Positions 16,395 to 25,233 of a DNA stretch of 64,000 nt are shown piece after piece. The DNA is from JAPOVO01 sp026708165. GTDB taxonomy: Bacteria; Chloroflexota; UBA11872; VXNJ01. A model generated the notes under the pieces. It was not told the origin of the DNA. It did not search any database and saw nothing but the letters and a program-made list of their open reading frames with translations. The stretch spans positions 1,736,001 through 1,800,000 of the forward strand of contig OZ242360.1 in NCBI GenBank assembly GCA_965208775.1. Reading direction: 5' to 3'. Every line of letters begins with the position of its first letter. Within the stretch, counting starts at the first letter, position 1. A program made the translations under genes and the position numbers.

Positions 16395-16660
16395 CACGTT
16401 CTGTTTCAGCCACCTTTCAGGGCACGGCCATGACGGCCGGCCCTGTTTGGCCGGGAGCGGAGTGACTTGCCCCCTGGGGCCTCTACATCACTTCCAGGCC
16501 GTCACTTCGCTCATCGGAGCGGGTATCCCCAATTGGGTGTTGACCGCACAGCAATGCACGGGGATACCCGCTCACCGGGGCGAGACGTTGTTCTCGGTGA
16601 TGTAGTGCGCCGGAAGAAAGGGGCAACGTCTCGCCCACCTTTGAATCGATTGGCCCAGAT
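16395..16660 (+). repeat. Promoter-leader module, copy C (3' half only)
   Basis: Related to the last part of copy A from the CCACCTTTCAGGGC block through SL1, SL2 and SL3 and into the common AATCGATTG just after SL3. The promoter and 5' leader half seen in A and B are absent. A 14-bp perfect hairpin not present in A has been inserted between SL2 and SL3. What follows resembles the start and end of the secreted-protein gene at 13603. Confidence 0.7.
16418..16636 (+). ncRNA. Candidate structured RNA element, copy C: four stem-loops with loop-loop pairing
   Basis: SL1 closes 16418-16423 with GCCCTG ending at 16445. SL2 pairs GAGCGGAGTGAC (16455-16466) with GTCACTTCGCTC (16501-16512); one G-C pair of copy A is A-U here and another is G-U, which keeps the stem. 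An extra hairpin pairs GAGCGGGTATCCCC (16517-16530) with 16560-16573 perfectly. SL3 pairs GGGCGAGACGTTG (16578-16590) perfectly with 16624-16636. The SL2 loop TACATCAC (16484-16491) is an exact complement of GTGATGTA in SL3 (16597-16604). Confidence 0.58.
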
Positions 16661-16759
16661 GACTGTCAGGCCGGCTAGTCGAGGGGCGAGGCCGGCGCCA
16701 CCAGTGTCCGCTGCGTCATCCACGCAAGGTCCGTCCCGTCCCACATCTCCATAGCGGCA

Positions 16760-16990
16760 GTGAGAGATCGTGACGTCGTCATTCTGATCGTGATGGTCGT
16801 AGTGGCGGGACTGCTCATCGTCTCGGCGTTGGCGCTGGGGATGCCGGATAGCAGGCCGTGAATACCGAGGCCACGGAGTTGACTGCCAATGCGAGCGCCG
16901 GCGTCAGGTCCCATAGACGTGGTCTGCCGTACCGCATTCCCGGCGGGGATTGGTGATACGTAGAGGCCGGAGCGGGCGGTGTTCCCGCCG
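16760..16990 (+). pseudogene. Probable decayed remnant of a secreted-protein gene like 13603-15219
   Basis: Behind leader copy C a GTG at 16760 opens a 33-codon frame rich in hydrophobic residues (VVILIVMVVVAGLLIVSALALG), like the signal segment of the intact gene, then stops at 16861. About 100 bp later a 25-bp segment (16966-16990) is identical to the 3' end of the intact gene (15192-15216). The middle of the gene is missing. The rest of 16371-17113 holds no recognisable gene. The similarity is short, so this is a cautious call; a real short membrane peptide is the alternative. Confidence 0.35.
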
Positions 16991-17113
16991 GGGGTCGAGC
17001 CGTGGGAGTTGCTCGGTGTCTTTCTTGGGTATGCGACGACGCGGACTGAAGTTCTTCCAGAGCTAATATCCAACCACTGCATTCGACGCGGATCCAACTG
17101 AGTTGGTCGAGCC

Positions 17114-18301
17114 TTACTGGTGCCGGACGTCCTTGTAAGGATGCTCGGCGTCCAGGAGGTCGCCGTCGGCAAAGCGGCTGGCCCGGAAAGCCCCGATCGG
17201 GTGGCGTTTGCTGTCTCCGTGCAGAACCAGCTCGGCTACCATCCGCCCCACCACCGGCGACAGCTTGAAGCCATGTCCGCTGAAACCGACCGCCCAGTAC
17301 AGCCCTTCCACAGCTGCCGACTTGTCGAGAATCGGGTTGGCGTCGGGCGTTATGTCGTAGAGCGAGCCGTATCCCCCCATCGGCGTTGCCGCGGCAAAGT
17401 CGGGAATGCGCAGCTTGGCCCGATCCCAGAATCCCATGATCGTGTCGTGGTCGGCGTTCAGGCCGAAAGCGTCCGGGTTCACGATCTCGTTCAAGTCTTC
17501 CGAGGCTTGACCTCCCACCAGCGTTTTGAACCCGGAATTAACCCGGAGGTACGCGCCGGTGGTGAAGTCGATCACGATCGCGGTGAGCGACTCCAAAGAC
17601 GGCGGGCGCCGCAAGTGCACCATCTGCACCCTGAGGGGCGTGATCGGAAGGGTCTCGCCCAGCGGCGCGGCAAGCTGGTTTGCCCAGGGGCCGGTCGCCG
17701 CGACGACAGCGGCCGTCGAGATAGGTCCGTCCTCCGTCTCCACGCCGACTACGCGTCCGCCCGCAACCCGGACGCCCGTGACCGCGCATCCGGTCACGAT
17801 CTCGGCGCCTCGGCGCCTGGCCTGCTCGGCGTATGCGTAAGTCGTTGCCATTGGATCGGCGTGACCGGAGTCCGGCTCGTAGAGTCCGAGGGCGACGCCG
17901 TCGGTACATACCTGCGGGACGATCTCCGATACCTCGGCGGGAGTGATGATGTGGATGTTCACTCCGAGGTCCCGGTTCATTTGGAAGTTGGCCCGCACCG
18001 CCGCGGCGTCCTCTTCTCCGAACAGCAGCACCCTGCCGGTCTCGGTGAACCGCGCGTCCCCCCCAATCGCGTCCGCGAAGTTGTGGTAAATCTCGCTGGC
18101 TTCCATCGCCATCTTCACCAGTACCGGGTGCTGGTAGTGTTCGCGGATCATCGCGCCCGACCTCCCGGTCGCGCCGCCCGCCAGGTGCCCCTTTTCCAGC
18201 AACAGAACCTTGCCGGCCCCCATTCGCGCCAGGTGCATCGCGATACTCGTGCCGTTGACGCCGCCCCCGATGACGACCACATCCGCCGATCTACGGGTCA
18301 T
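17114..18301 (-). CDS. FAD-dependent oxidoreductase, DAO family (sarcosine oxidase beta-like)
   Basis: 395 residues starting at ATG 18301. The N-terminal GGGVNGTSIAMHLA is a GxGxxG dinucleotide-binding motif, followed by LLEKGHLAGGATGRSGAMIR, typical of the DAO superfamily that includes sarcosine, glycine and dimethylglycine oxidases. A second FAD contact is AATGPWANQLA (about 200-210), and the C-terminal YWAVGFSGHGFKLSPVVG is the usual family ending. It would oxidise a secondary or N-methylated amine and release an aldehyde. Substrate cannot be fixed from sequence, and no tetrahydrofolate-binding domain or heterotetramer partners are present. It has about 165 bp of upstream space before the toxin-antitoxin genes. 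Confidence 0.9.
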   Translation of the reverse strand: MTRRSADVVVIGGGVNGTSIAMHLARMGAGKVLLLEKGHLAGGATGRSGAMIREHYQHPVLVKMAMEASEIYHNFADAIGGDARFTETGRVLLFGEEDAAAVRANFQMNRDLGVNIHIITPAEVSEIVPQVCTDGVALGLYEPDSGHADPMATTYAYAEQARRRGAEIVTGCAVTGVRVAGGRVVGVETEDGPISTAAVVAATGPWANQLAAPLGETLPITPLRVQMVHLRRPPSLESLTAIVIDFTTGAYLRVNSGFKTLVGGQASEDLNEIVNPDAFGLNADHDTIMGFWDRAKLRIPDFAAATPMGGYGSLYDITPDANPILDKSAAVEGLYWAVGFSGHGFKLSPVVGRMVAELVLHGDSKRHPIGAFRASRFADGDLLDAEHPYKDVRHQ

Positions 18302-18469
18302 ATTTCAACTCCTTAGCGACATGCTCGATCGGATTGTATGGATCGCGTGCCCAGCCTGTATAGCAGCAGTACATCGCCACTTTCCGCGACGCGATATGTG
18401 CCCGTGGCACCACTGTAAGCTTGATTGCGCCCCCTTACTGATTTAACCTTTCCGTAAGGAGATACGCGC

Positions 18470-18712
18470 GTGATCGTCAAAATCACTTCCAAACGTCAGG
18501 TCACCTTTCCCGCAAAAGTGCTTGACGCCCTCGGCGTAAAGCCAGGCGACCAACTCGAAATCGAGAAAGGTCCGCACGGCTTCATCATCCGTCCCCGCCG
18601 CATCAACCCAACCCTGCTCGCGCCGCTGCGCGGCAAGCTGTCTCCCACCCACACTCCCTTCGACCTCCAGGCCTTCCGCGATCAGCCCTATGACCCAGCG
18701 CTACGGGATTGA
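18470..18712 (+). CDS. AbrB/MazE-type antitoxin (SpoVT-AbrB fold)
   Basis: 80 residues from GTG 18470, behind TAAGGAGAT. The first 45 residues (MIVKITSKRQVTFPAKVLDALGVKPGDQLEIE) are a textbook SpoVT-AbrB swapped-hairpin DNA-binding domain. The C-terminal tail (PFDLQAFRDQPYDPALRD) is the toxin-neutralising part. It overlaps the following PIN-domain toxin gene by 23 nt, the standard antitoxin-first arrangement. It would repress its own promoter and block the toxin nuclease. The next downstream module on the opposite strand is of a different antitoxin class. Confidence 0.9.
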   Translation: MIVKITSKRQVTFPAKVLDALGVKPGDQLEIEKGPHGFIIRPRRINPTLLAPLRGKLSPTHTPFDLQAFRDQPYDPALRD

Positions 18713-19088
18713 TACCTCCATCCTCGTTCGCCTGCTAACCGGCGAACCCGCAGCCGACTTCGACTACTGCGTGGGGAAGCTCACCGGGTTGATTCAGGAT
18801 TCCGCCGCTGAAATCTTCGCCTCCAACCAGGTCATCGGGGAAGCCTACGTGGCCGTTCAGCATCACTATGGCGTGACCAAGGCCGACGCTCGCGCCGGTC
18901 TTCTCGATGTTCTAAGGAGCGGGCTGGTCGCTCCCCTCAATGGAACTATCGTGAATGAGGCACTGAAGGCTTCTGACAGTCCCGGTCTGCTCGACCGGCT
19001 GATCGCCGACGACTATCGCCGTGACAGTTTGGAGACTCTGACGCTGGATCGCAGGATGTCGGGTCTTCCGCAAGTCCGCCGCCTTTGA
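18690..19088 (+). CDS. vapC: VapC-type PIN-domain ribonuclease toxin
   Basis: 132 residues. The PIN nuclease acidic residues are visible: Asp8 in YGIDTSILVR, Glu51 in VIGEAYVAV, and an acidic cluster in LLDRLIADDYRRDS with a further Asp in TLDRRM. VapC toxins cleave tRNA or rRNA when their antitoxin is degraded. The start ATG lies inside the antitoxin gene, so translation is coupled. The last Asp region (TLTLDRRMSGLPQVRRL) matches the usual DKxF position only loosely. The gene is intact. Confidence 0.88.
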   Translation: MTQRYGIDTSILVRLLTGEPAADFDYCVGKLTGLIQDSAAEIFASNQVIGEAYVAVQHHYGVTKADARAGLLDVLRSGLVAPLNGTIVNEALKASDSPGLLDRLIADDYRRDSLETLTLDRRMSGLPQVRRL

Positions 19089-19153
19089 GCCGCGACTATG
19101 ATGCCGGCCCCTTAGCCCGCTTCTCCGACTTGGCTGCCGCACCGACGAGGAGG

Positions 19154-19171
19154 TTCCCGCTTTCGCGGGAA
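19154..19171. repeat. REP-like palindrome of the IPAKAG type
   Basis: TTCCCGC-TTTC-GCGGGAA is a perfect 7-bp inverted repeat in the intergenic gap between two convergent toxin genes. Read on the minus strand it encodes the IPAKAG peptide characteristic of a widespread extragenic palindromic repeat. Only one copy was seen in the window. Confidence 0.5.
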
Positions 19172-19206
19172 TTATGGTTAGGGATGGGGGAAGCGGGTCG
19201 GCTCCT

Positions 19207-19605
19207 CTATCCCTCATTGGCTTCATGGATTCGCAGCTCTGAATGGCGCGCGAGGACGGCAAAGTCGGCGTCGTTGTGCAGAACCGGCGCCCCGGCGCGT
19301 ATGGCGACCGAGGCGATCAGACAGTCGATCAGCCTGCGAACCGTTTCCCCTTGCCTTCGGCAACGGCGGTAGAGGGCTGCGGCATCGTCGTAGTCAGTCG
19401 CGCGCGTCGGTATCAGCGCCGCCCGCGCCAGCAACCGCCGCAGGCTGAGCAGATGCGAGTCGTCGCGCGCCCCGGCGAACACCTCCATCCGCACGGGGTC
19501 GCAGATGGCAATCTCGCGCTCCAGCGCCTCGTCGACGAGATCGCAGACCGGAGATCCCGTGTCTCGGAGGAATTGTATCCAGGCAGAAGTGTCAACCAGG
19601 ATCAC
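19207..19605 (-). CDS. vapC: VapC-type PIN-domain ribonuclease toxin
   Basis: 132 residues starting at GTG 19605. Catalytic acids of the PIN fold are present: Asp5 in MILVDTSAWIQFL, Glu41 in RMEVFAG, an Asp in RRLIDCLIASVAI, and a further Asp in LHNDADFAVLA. The start codon overlaps the stop of the upstream antitoxin as GTGA, a four-base overlap that couples translation. This is a VapC of the FitB-like subgroup, distinct in sequence from the toxin at 18690. The two toxin genes converge with about 118 bp between them, which contains the REP-like palindrome. Confidence 0.92.
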   Translation of the reverse strand: MILVDTSAWIQFLRDTGSPVCDLVDEALEREIAICDPVRMEVFAGARDDSHLLSLRRLLARAALIPTRATDYDDAAALYRRCRRQGETVRRLIDCLIASVAIRAGAPVLHNDADFAVLARHSELRIHEANEG

Positions 19606-19805
19606 CGCGAGCGGCTGGAACGCATCTCGTCAAGGTCGCCTTCCCAGCCGATCCCCCGGAGCGCGCGAGCCTCATCGACGGACCAGAGGTCGGCCGCCAG
19701 CGTCCGCAGCGCGAAGTTGATCGCCTCGCGCTTTGTCGGCAACTGATAACGCCGCATCACCTCGGCGCACGCCCGATCGTCTATATCCACATTGGTGCGT
19801 GACAT
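19602..19805 (-). CDS. vapB: VapB-type antitoxin
   Basis: 67 residues from ATG 19805 (MSRTNVDIDDRACAEVMRRY). The pattern NVDIDD..C.EVM.RY.LPTKREAINFALR is the VapB antitoxin family of ribbon-helix-helix type, with the toxin-binding tail ALRGIGWEGDLDEMR. A second ATG two codons upstream is possible. No Shine-Dalgarno is apparent, and an imperfect dyad overlaps the start, so the message may be leaderless and self-repressed. It is encoded directly ahead of the toxin gene with a GTGA junction. Confidence 0.88.
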   Translation of the reverse strand: MSRTNVDIDDRACAEVMRRYQLPTKREAINFALRTLAADLWSVDEARALRGIGWEGDLDEMRSSRSR

Positions 19806-19821
19806 ACACATAATGTACGTC
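19801..19821 (-). promoter_or_regulatory. Imperfect dyad over the vapB start, candidate antitoxin operator
   Basis: The halves GACATACA and GACGTACA face each other across a short AT-rich centre that contains CATTAT, a possible -10. The site covers the antitoxin start codon, as expected for autoregulation by a VapB/VapC complex. Confidence 0.35.
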
Positions 19822-20048
19822 ATTGAGTGTTTTTGGATAGAACTCTTGGCTAACCGAGTCGGATTCCAGTTGGTTCTCAAGCGGCATCTGGCGGTCCTCG
19901 AGTCCGTCAAATATCCGGCCGGTAATCGCCTTACATCCAAGCAACCCGGGCCTGATTTGAGCCGTCCCATCCGGCTGACGACCGACGCGACACATGATGG
20001 AAAATCCGGCCCGTGAGGCTTACATGCGGGTTGCGGTCAAACCCGCGA

Positions 20049-21656
<1,608 letters not shown>

Positions 21657-21717
21657 AATGCGGTCACTGTTTTCGGTTGGGATCCCGGATCGAGTTTATC
21701 GATCCATCCAATAGGAA

Positions 21718-23541
21718 TTATGAGTTTCGTACGCTGAGCACCAGTCGTGACGGATGCTCCTGGTCGTGGAAGATCCGGTTGTGCGCTACGACCGACCGGG
21801 TGTGACGGCCCAGCGGCTCGCCTGTGTTCGGGTTCACGTCGAAGCGGGGGAAGTTGCTGCTCGAAACGTCGAGGCGAATTCGGTGTCCGGCGGCAAAGAC
21901 ATTGCCGACCGGGTACATCACGATGTCAAAGCTATAGACCTGTCCCGGATCCATCAGCTCGGCCTGCTCCCGCGAGTCGCGGTAACGCGCGCGGATGATG
22001 CTGTCGGTCAGATTGAGCGCGAAGCCGTTGGGGTAGTCCTCGTTGGGCGGGTACTCGTCGATTAGCTTGACCGTGAAGTCGGTGTCGACGGCGCTCGACG
22101 ACGCCCACAGCACGGCCCGCAGCGGGCCGACGATCTCGACAGCCTGCTCAAGCGGCTCGGATCGGAAGACCAAAACGTCGTGCCGCGCGGCGAGCGGCAG
22201 ACCGTCGTCGCATCCGAAGAAGCGATCATCGCCGCGCTGATCGTAGCCGCCAGCGATAAGCACCGGTTCGCCCGCGGAGAGGTTGCCGCCAATCGTCGGG
22301 ACCGGATCTTGAGGATCGAAGCTGTAGCCGCTGGGCGAGGATGGATCAGGCTCGCCCCAGCCGAGACTGCCGTCCGCCTGCAGATACAGATTTCGGTACG
22401 ACGTATCCTCCGGCGGCCAGGCCTCGGCGGTCGTCCAGCGTCCGCCGTGGTCGAGCCTGCCGTCCAGGTTCCGCTTGCCCGATCCGCCGCCCATGATGAA
22501 CAGGCTCGCGGCGGGTTCGGAGTCGACCCCCGTATCCAAATCCTTCAAGAAGCGGTCGAACCAGCGGAGTCTGAAGTCGTTGTAGTCGTCAAGCGAAGCG
22601 TCAAGGCCGAAGTCCGCGTCTCCCGCGTAGCTGTGCTCGACCTGCAGCGAGCCGTGAGTCCACGGCCCCATCGTCAGGTTCAGATGCGATTTCTGAATCT
22701 TGCCCTGCTCGACGAAGTTCTCGGTAGTCGCTCTGGCGTACGAGTCGTACCAGCCGCCGAGATACAGCGTGGGCACGTCGGCGTGCTCGGCGCGGAAGTG
22801 CTCGGGGCTGTAGCCGGGCCGGTGCCAGTACTCGTCGTAATCGCCGTGGGTGAGCACGTCGAGGTGCCATTGCTCGTAGCTGGGAACCAGCCGCAAGGGC
22901 GACTCGCCGGGGCGCAAGGGCGCCCTGGCCACCCACTCGCCGACGTTTTCGTAGGCGTCTTCCAGAATCGCCCGCAATCCCTCGTCGGCGAGTGCCTCCC
23001 TGCTTTGGGCGGCCATGCGGAACGCGTAGACCATGAACCGCATCTCGCACGCTCCGTTGTGACGCATGGAGCAGGTGTGGTAGTTGGACGCGCCTTCGAG
23101 AACGATCATCGTCTCAAGGTGTGGTGGATTGAGACACGCCAGCGCGCTTTGGTCGCTGCCGCAGTAGGACCCGCCCATCGTTCCGACGCGGCCGTTGCAC
23201 CAATCCTGCACGGCGAGCCATTCGAGCGCGTCGTATCCGTCCGGGCCTTCGTCGGCGAACGCGTACCAGATCCCCTCCGACGCGTACCTCCCGCGAACGT
23301 CCTGCACCGCCACGGCATAGCCGCGCCGGGCGAAGTACTTGCCGTTGGCGTTATTGACGAGCGTGGACTTGTTGTATGGCGTCCGCTCGAGGATCAGCGG
23401 AAACCGCCCCTCGACGCGCTCGCCGCCGCGCGCGGGAAGGTAGAGATCGGTAGCCAGGCGGGTCCCGTCCCGCAGGGGGACCATCACGTCGCGCTCTATC
23501 GCGACCTCGTAGTGCTGCCACGAGCCTTGAGAAGCGGTCAT
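21718..23541 (-). CDS. CocE/NonD family alpha/beta hydrolase (X-Pro dipeptidyl-peptidase S15 type)
   Basis: 607 residues. The N-terminus ERDVMVPLRDGTRLATDLYLPA is the classic start of CocE/NonD hydrolases. The nucleophile Ser lies in GTMGGSYCGS (about residue 128), and the cap and the C-terminal jelly-roll domain (RLDVSSSNFPRFDVNPNTG) follow in normal order. These enzymes hydrolyse esters, amides or N-terminal X-Pro bonds. No signal peptide, so it is cytosolic. Substrate is unknown. A long open frame on the opposite strand over the same region is a composition artefact. The neighbouring UPF0173 gene upstream shares the strand. Confidence 0.9.
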   Translation of the reverse strand: MTASQGSWQHYEVAIERDVMVPLRDGTRLATDLYLPARGGERVEGRFPLILERTPYNKSTLVNNANGKYFARRGYAVAVQDVRGRYASEGIWYAFADEGPDGYDALEWLAVQDWCNGRVGTMGGSYCGSDQSALACLNPPHLETMIVLEGASNYHTCSMRHNGACEMRFMVYAFRMAAQSREALADEGLRAILEDAYENVGEWVARAPLRPGESPLRLVPSYEQWHLDVLTHGDYDEYWHRPGYSPEHFRAEHADVPTLYLGGWYDSYARATTENFVEQGKIQKSHLNLTMGPWTHGSLQVEHSYAGDADFGLDASLDDYNDFRLRWFDRFLKDLDTGVDSEPAASLFIMGGGSGKRNLDGRLDHGGRWTTAEAWPPEDTSYRNLYLQADGSLGWGEPDPSSPSGYSFDPQDPVPTIGGNLSAGEPVLIAGGYDQRGDDRFFGCDDGLPLAARHDVLVFRSEPLEQAVEIVGPLRAVLWASSSAVDTDFTVKLIDEYPPNEDYPNGFALNLTDSIIRARYRDSREQAELMDPGQVYSFDIVMYPVGNVFAAGHRIRLDVSSSNFPRFDVNPNTGEPLGRHTRSVVAHNRIFHDQEHPSRLVLSVRNS

Positions 23542-23595
23542 CCGGGCGTCTCCTTTGCGCTGGTCAGCGCCGCTCGGCGCTCGTTGAATTATGTA

Positions 23596-24312
23596 TCACT
23601 GCAGCGTCTCACCGGGTTCGAGCACGTGGATCGTTAGGCCGTCGATAGCGCCTGCCGCTTCGACGAACGAGTCGGCCGACTGCGTCAACAGAGGAAACGT
23701 CCCGAAGTGCATGGGGACCGCGTGCGCGACGCCGAGCATCCGGCAGGCGCGCGCGGCGTGCGCAGGCCCCATCGTGAAGTGGTCGCCTATAGGCAGCAGG
23801 GCCAGGTCGGGTGAGTAAAGCTCGCCGATGAGGGTCATGTCGCCGAACAGGCCCGTGTCGCCGGCGTGATAGATCTTGTACCCATTTTCCATCTCGATAA
23901 CGTATCCGACGGGTACGCCCCCGTATACCGGCAGACCGTCGCCGCCGGTGAGGCTCGACGTGTGCTCGGCCTTGACCATCGTTACCTTGACGCCCGCCAC
24001 CTCCACCGTGCCGCCCAGGTTGAATCCCGTCGTCTGCGCGGCGCCCTGGCCTTCGAGACCCGCGCACAGCTCGACGGTTGCCAGGATGGGGCACGATGAC
24101 GCATTCGCCACGCCGACCGCGTCGCCGCTGTGATCGAAGTGGCCGTGCGTGACCAGCACGGCGTCTACGCGCCCCACGTCCTTACTGTCCTCCGGACATG
24201 AGGGATTCTCCGTCAGCCAGGGATCGATGATCAGCCGCTTGTTGCCCGGGGTGTCGATGACGAAGGCGGCATGGCCCAGCCAGGTAATCGCAGTCTCTCT
24301 ATCCAGTCCCAT
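23596..24312 (-). CDS. Metal-dependent hydrolase of the metallo-beta-lactamase fold (UPF0173 family)
   Basis: 238 residues from ATG 24312 (MGLDRETAITWLGHAAFVID), with AAGGAG upstream. Metal ligands of the beta-lactamase fold are seen in THGHFDHSGD, in VKAEHTSS, in the Asp of YHAGDTGLFGD, and in the His near the C-terminus (VPMHFGTF). This is the UPF0173/YtkL-type family of uncharacterised hydrolases. A longer reading frame to 24735 lacks similarity and is rejected. The intergenic gap to the divergent racemase gene at 24451 is about 140 bp and should hold both promoters. Confidence 0.9.
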   Translation of the reverse strand: MGLDRETAITWLGHAAFVIDTPGNKRLIIDPWLTENPSCPEDSKDVGRVDAVLVTHGHFDHSGDAVGVANASSCPILATVELCAGLEGQGAAQTTGFNLGGTVEVAGVKVTMVKAEHTSSLTGGDGLPVYGGVPVGYVIEMENGYKIYHAGDTGLFGDMTLIGELYSPDLALLPIGDHFTMGPAHAARACRMLGVAHAVPMHFGTFPLLTQSADSFVEAAGAIDGLTIHVLEPGETLQ

Positions 24313-24450
24313 AAAGCTATAGCGCTCCTTATCAACCGGCCTTTCGCAAGGTCGAAAAGCCGCCCCATCCGTATAATGCGCCGACCGGCGAGAAAACTGA
24401 ATCCCCGCAACTCGCCGGCGAGCTACAGGTCGTGCGCCCGGAGGCTGCGA

Positions 24451-25173
24451 ATGTACGGAACCCAAGGCAGCATCGGTCTGCTTGTGCCCTCTGTCAACAC
24501 GGTCGTGGAACCGGAGTTCAACGCCGCCGTTCCCGAAGGATACGCCGTCCACGCGGCCAGGATGCGCAACACCACGGCCGATCTCGAAGACGCGGTCGCG
24601 ATGCTGTCGCACGTGGAGCGTGCGTCGGACGAGCTTGGCAGCGCCAACGTCGACGTGGTCGTTTTCGCCTGTACGTCGAGCAGCTTCGTGCAGGGAACGG
24701 ACGGCGAGTCGAGGCTTAGCCGCACCATCGAGCAAAGCAGCCGGACTCGCGCGGTCACCACCTCCGACGCCGTCCGCCAGGCGCTGCTTTCGCTAAATGC
24801 ACGCCGGATTTCGATGGTGACCCCGTACACGGCGGACATCAACGCGCTCGAGGTCGATTTCCTCAGTGCGGCTGGAATCACGGTCGTAAGCGAAGCCGGG
24901 ATGGGCGTGGTGGACGCCTATTCCATAGCTAAGGTCGACCCCAAATTCACGTATCAAGAGGCGCTTTGGACGGTCGATCCCGCGTGCGATGTGTTGTTCC
25001 TGAGCTGCACCAACCTGAAGACGTTTGAAATCCTGGACGATCTGGAGCGTAAGGTCGGAGTACCAGTAGTCAGCAGCAACTCCGCGAGCCTTTGGGCGGC
25101 ACTCCGTGCTCTCGAAGTCGATTGCGCAATCCCCGGCCTGGGCGCTCTGCTCGGCGCTCCCGCGGCGGTCTGA
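24451..25173 (+). CDS. Asp/Glu racemase superfamily protein (maleate isomerase / arylmalonate decarboxylase-like)
   Basis: 240 residues from ATG 24451, directly behind GGAGG. Start MYGTQGSIGLLVPSVNTVVEPEF is typical of maleate cis-trans isomerases and arylmalonate decarboxylases. The two active-site cysteines of the superfamily are visible in FACTSSSF (about residue 74) and FLSCTNLK (about residue 188). It is the first gene of an apparent operon with HyuA and HyuB (61-bp gap). Possible roles are hydantoin or amino-acid racemisation, or double-bond isomerisation of a dicarboxylate before the ATP-dependent hydrolase. Substrate is unresolved. Confidence 0.85.
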   Translation: MYGTQGSIGLLVPSVNTVVEPEFNAAVPEGYAVHAARMRNTTADLEDAVAMLSHVERASDELGSANVDVVVFACTSSSFVQGTDGESRLSRTIEQSSRTRAVTTSDAVRQALLSLNARRISMVTPYTADINALEVDFLSAAGITVVSEAGMGVVDAYSIAKVDPKFTYQEALWTVDPACDVLFLSCTNLKTFEILDDLERKVGVPVVSSNSASLWAALRALEVDCAIPGLGALLGAPAAV

Positions 25174-25233
25174 ACGGGCGGCGCGCCGATTGGATCCAGC
25201 CGGTCGGGCGCCGGTCCAGCCGTCGAGTCGTTC

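Noticed and set aside
17120..18316. Open frame of about 398 codons opposite the FAD oxidoreductase
   Set aside because: Exact antisense of a well-supported gene, with no motif and Arg/His-rich composition.
22180..23637. Long open frame of about 485 codons opposite the CocE-like hydrolase gene
   Set aside because: Composition shadow of a GC-rich gene. The minus-strand protein has the full family motifs while this one is Val/Arg-rich with none.
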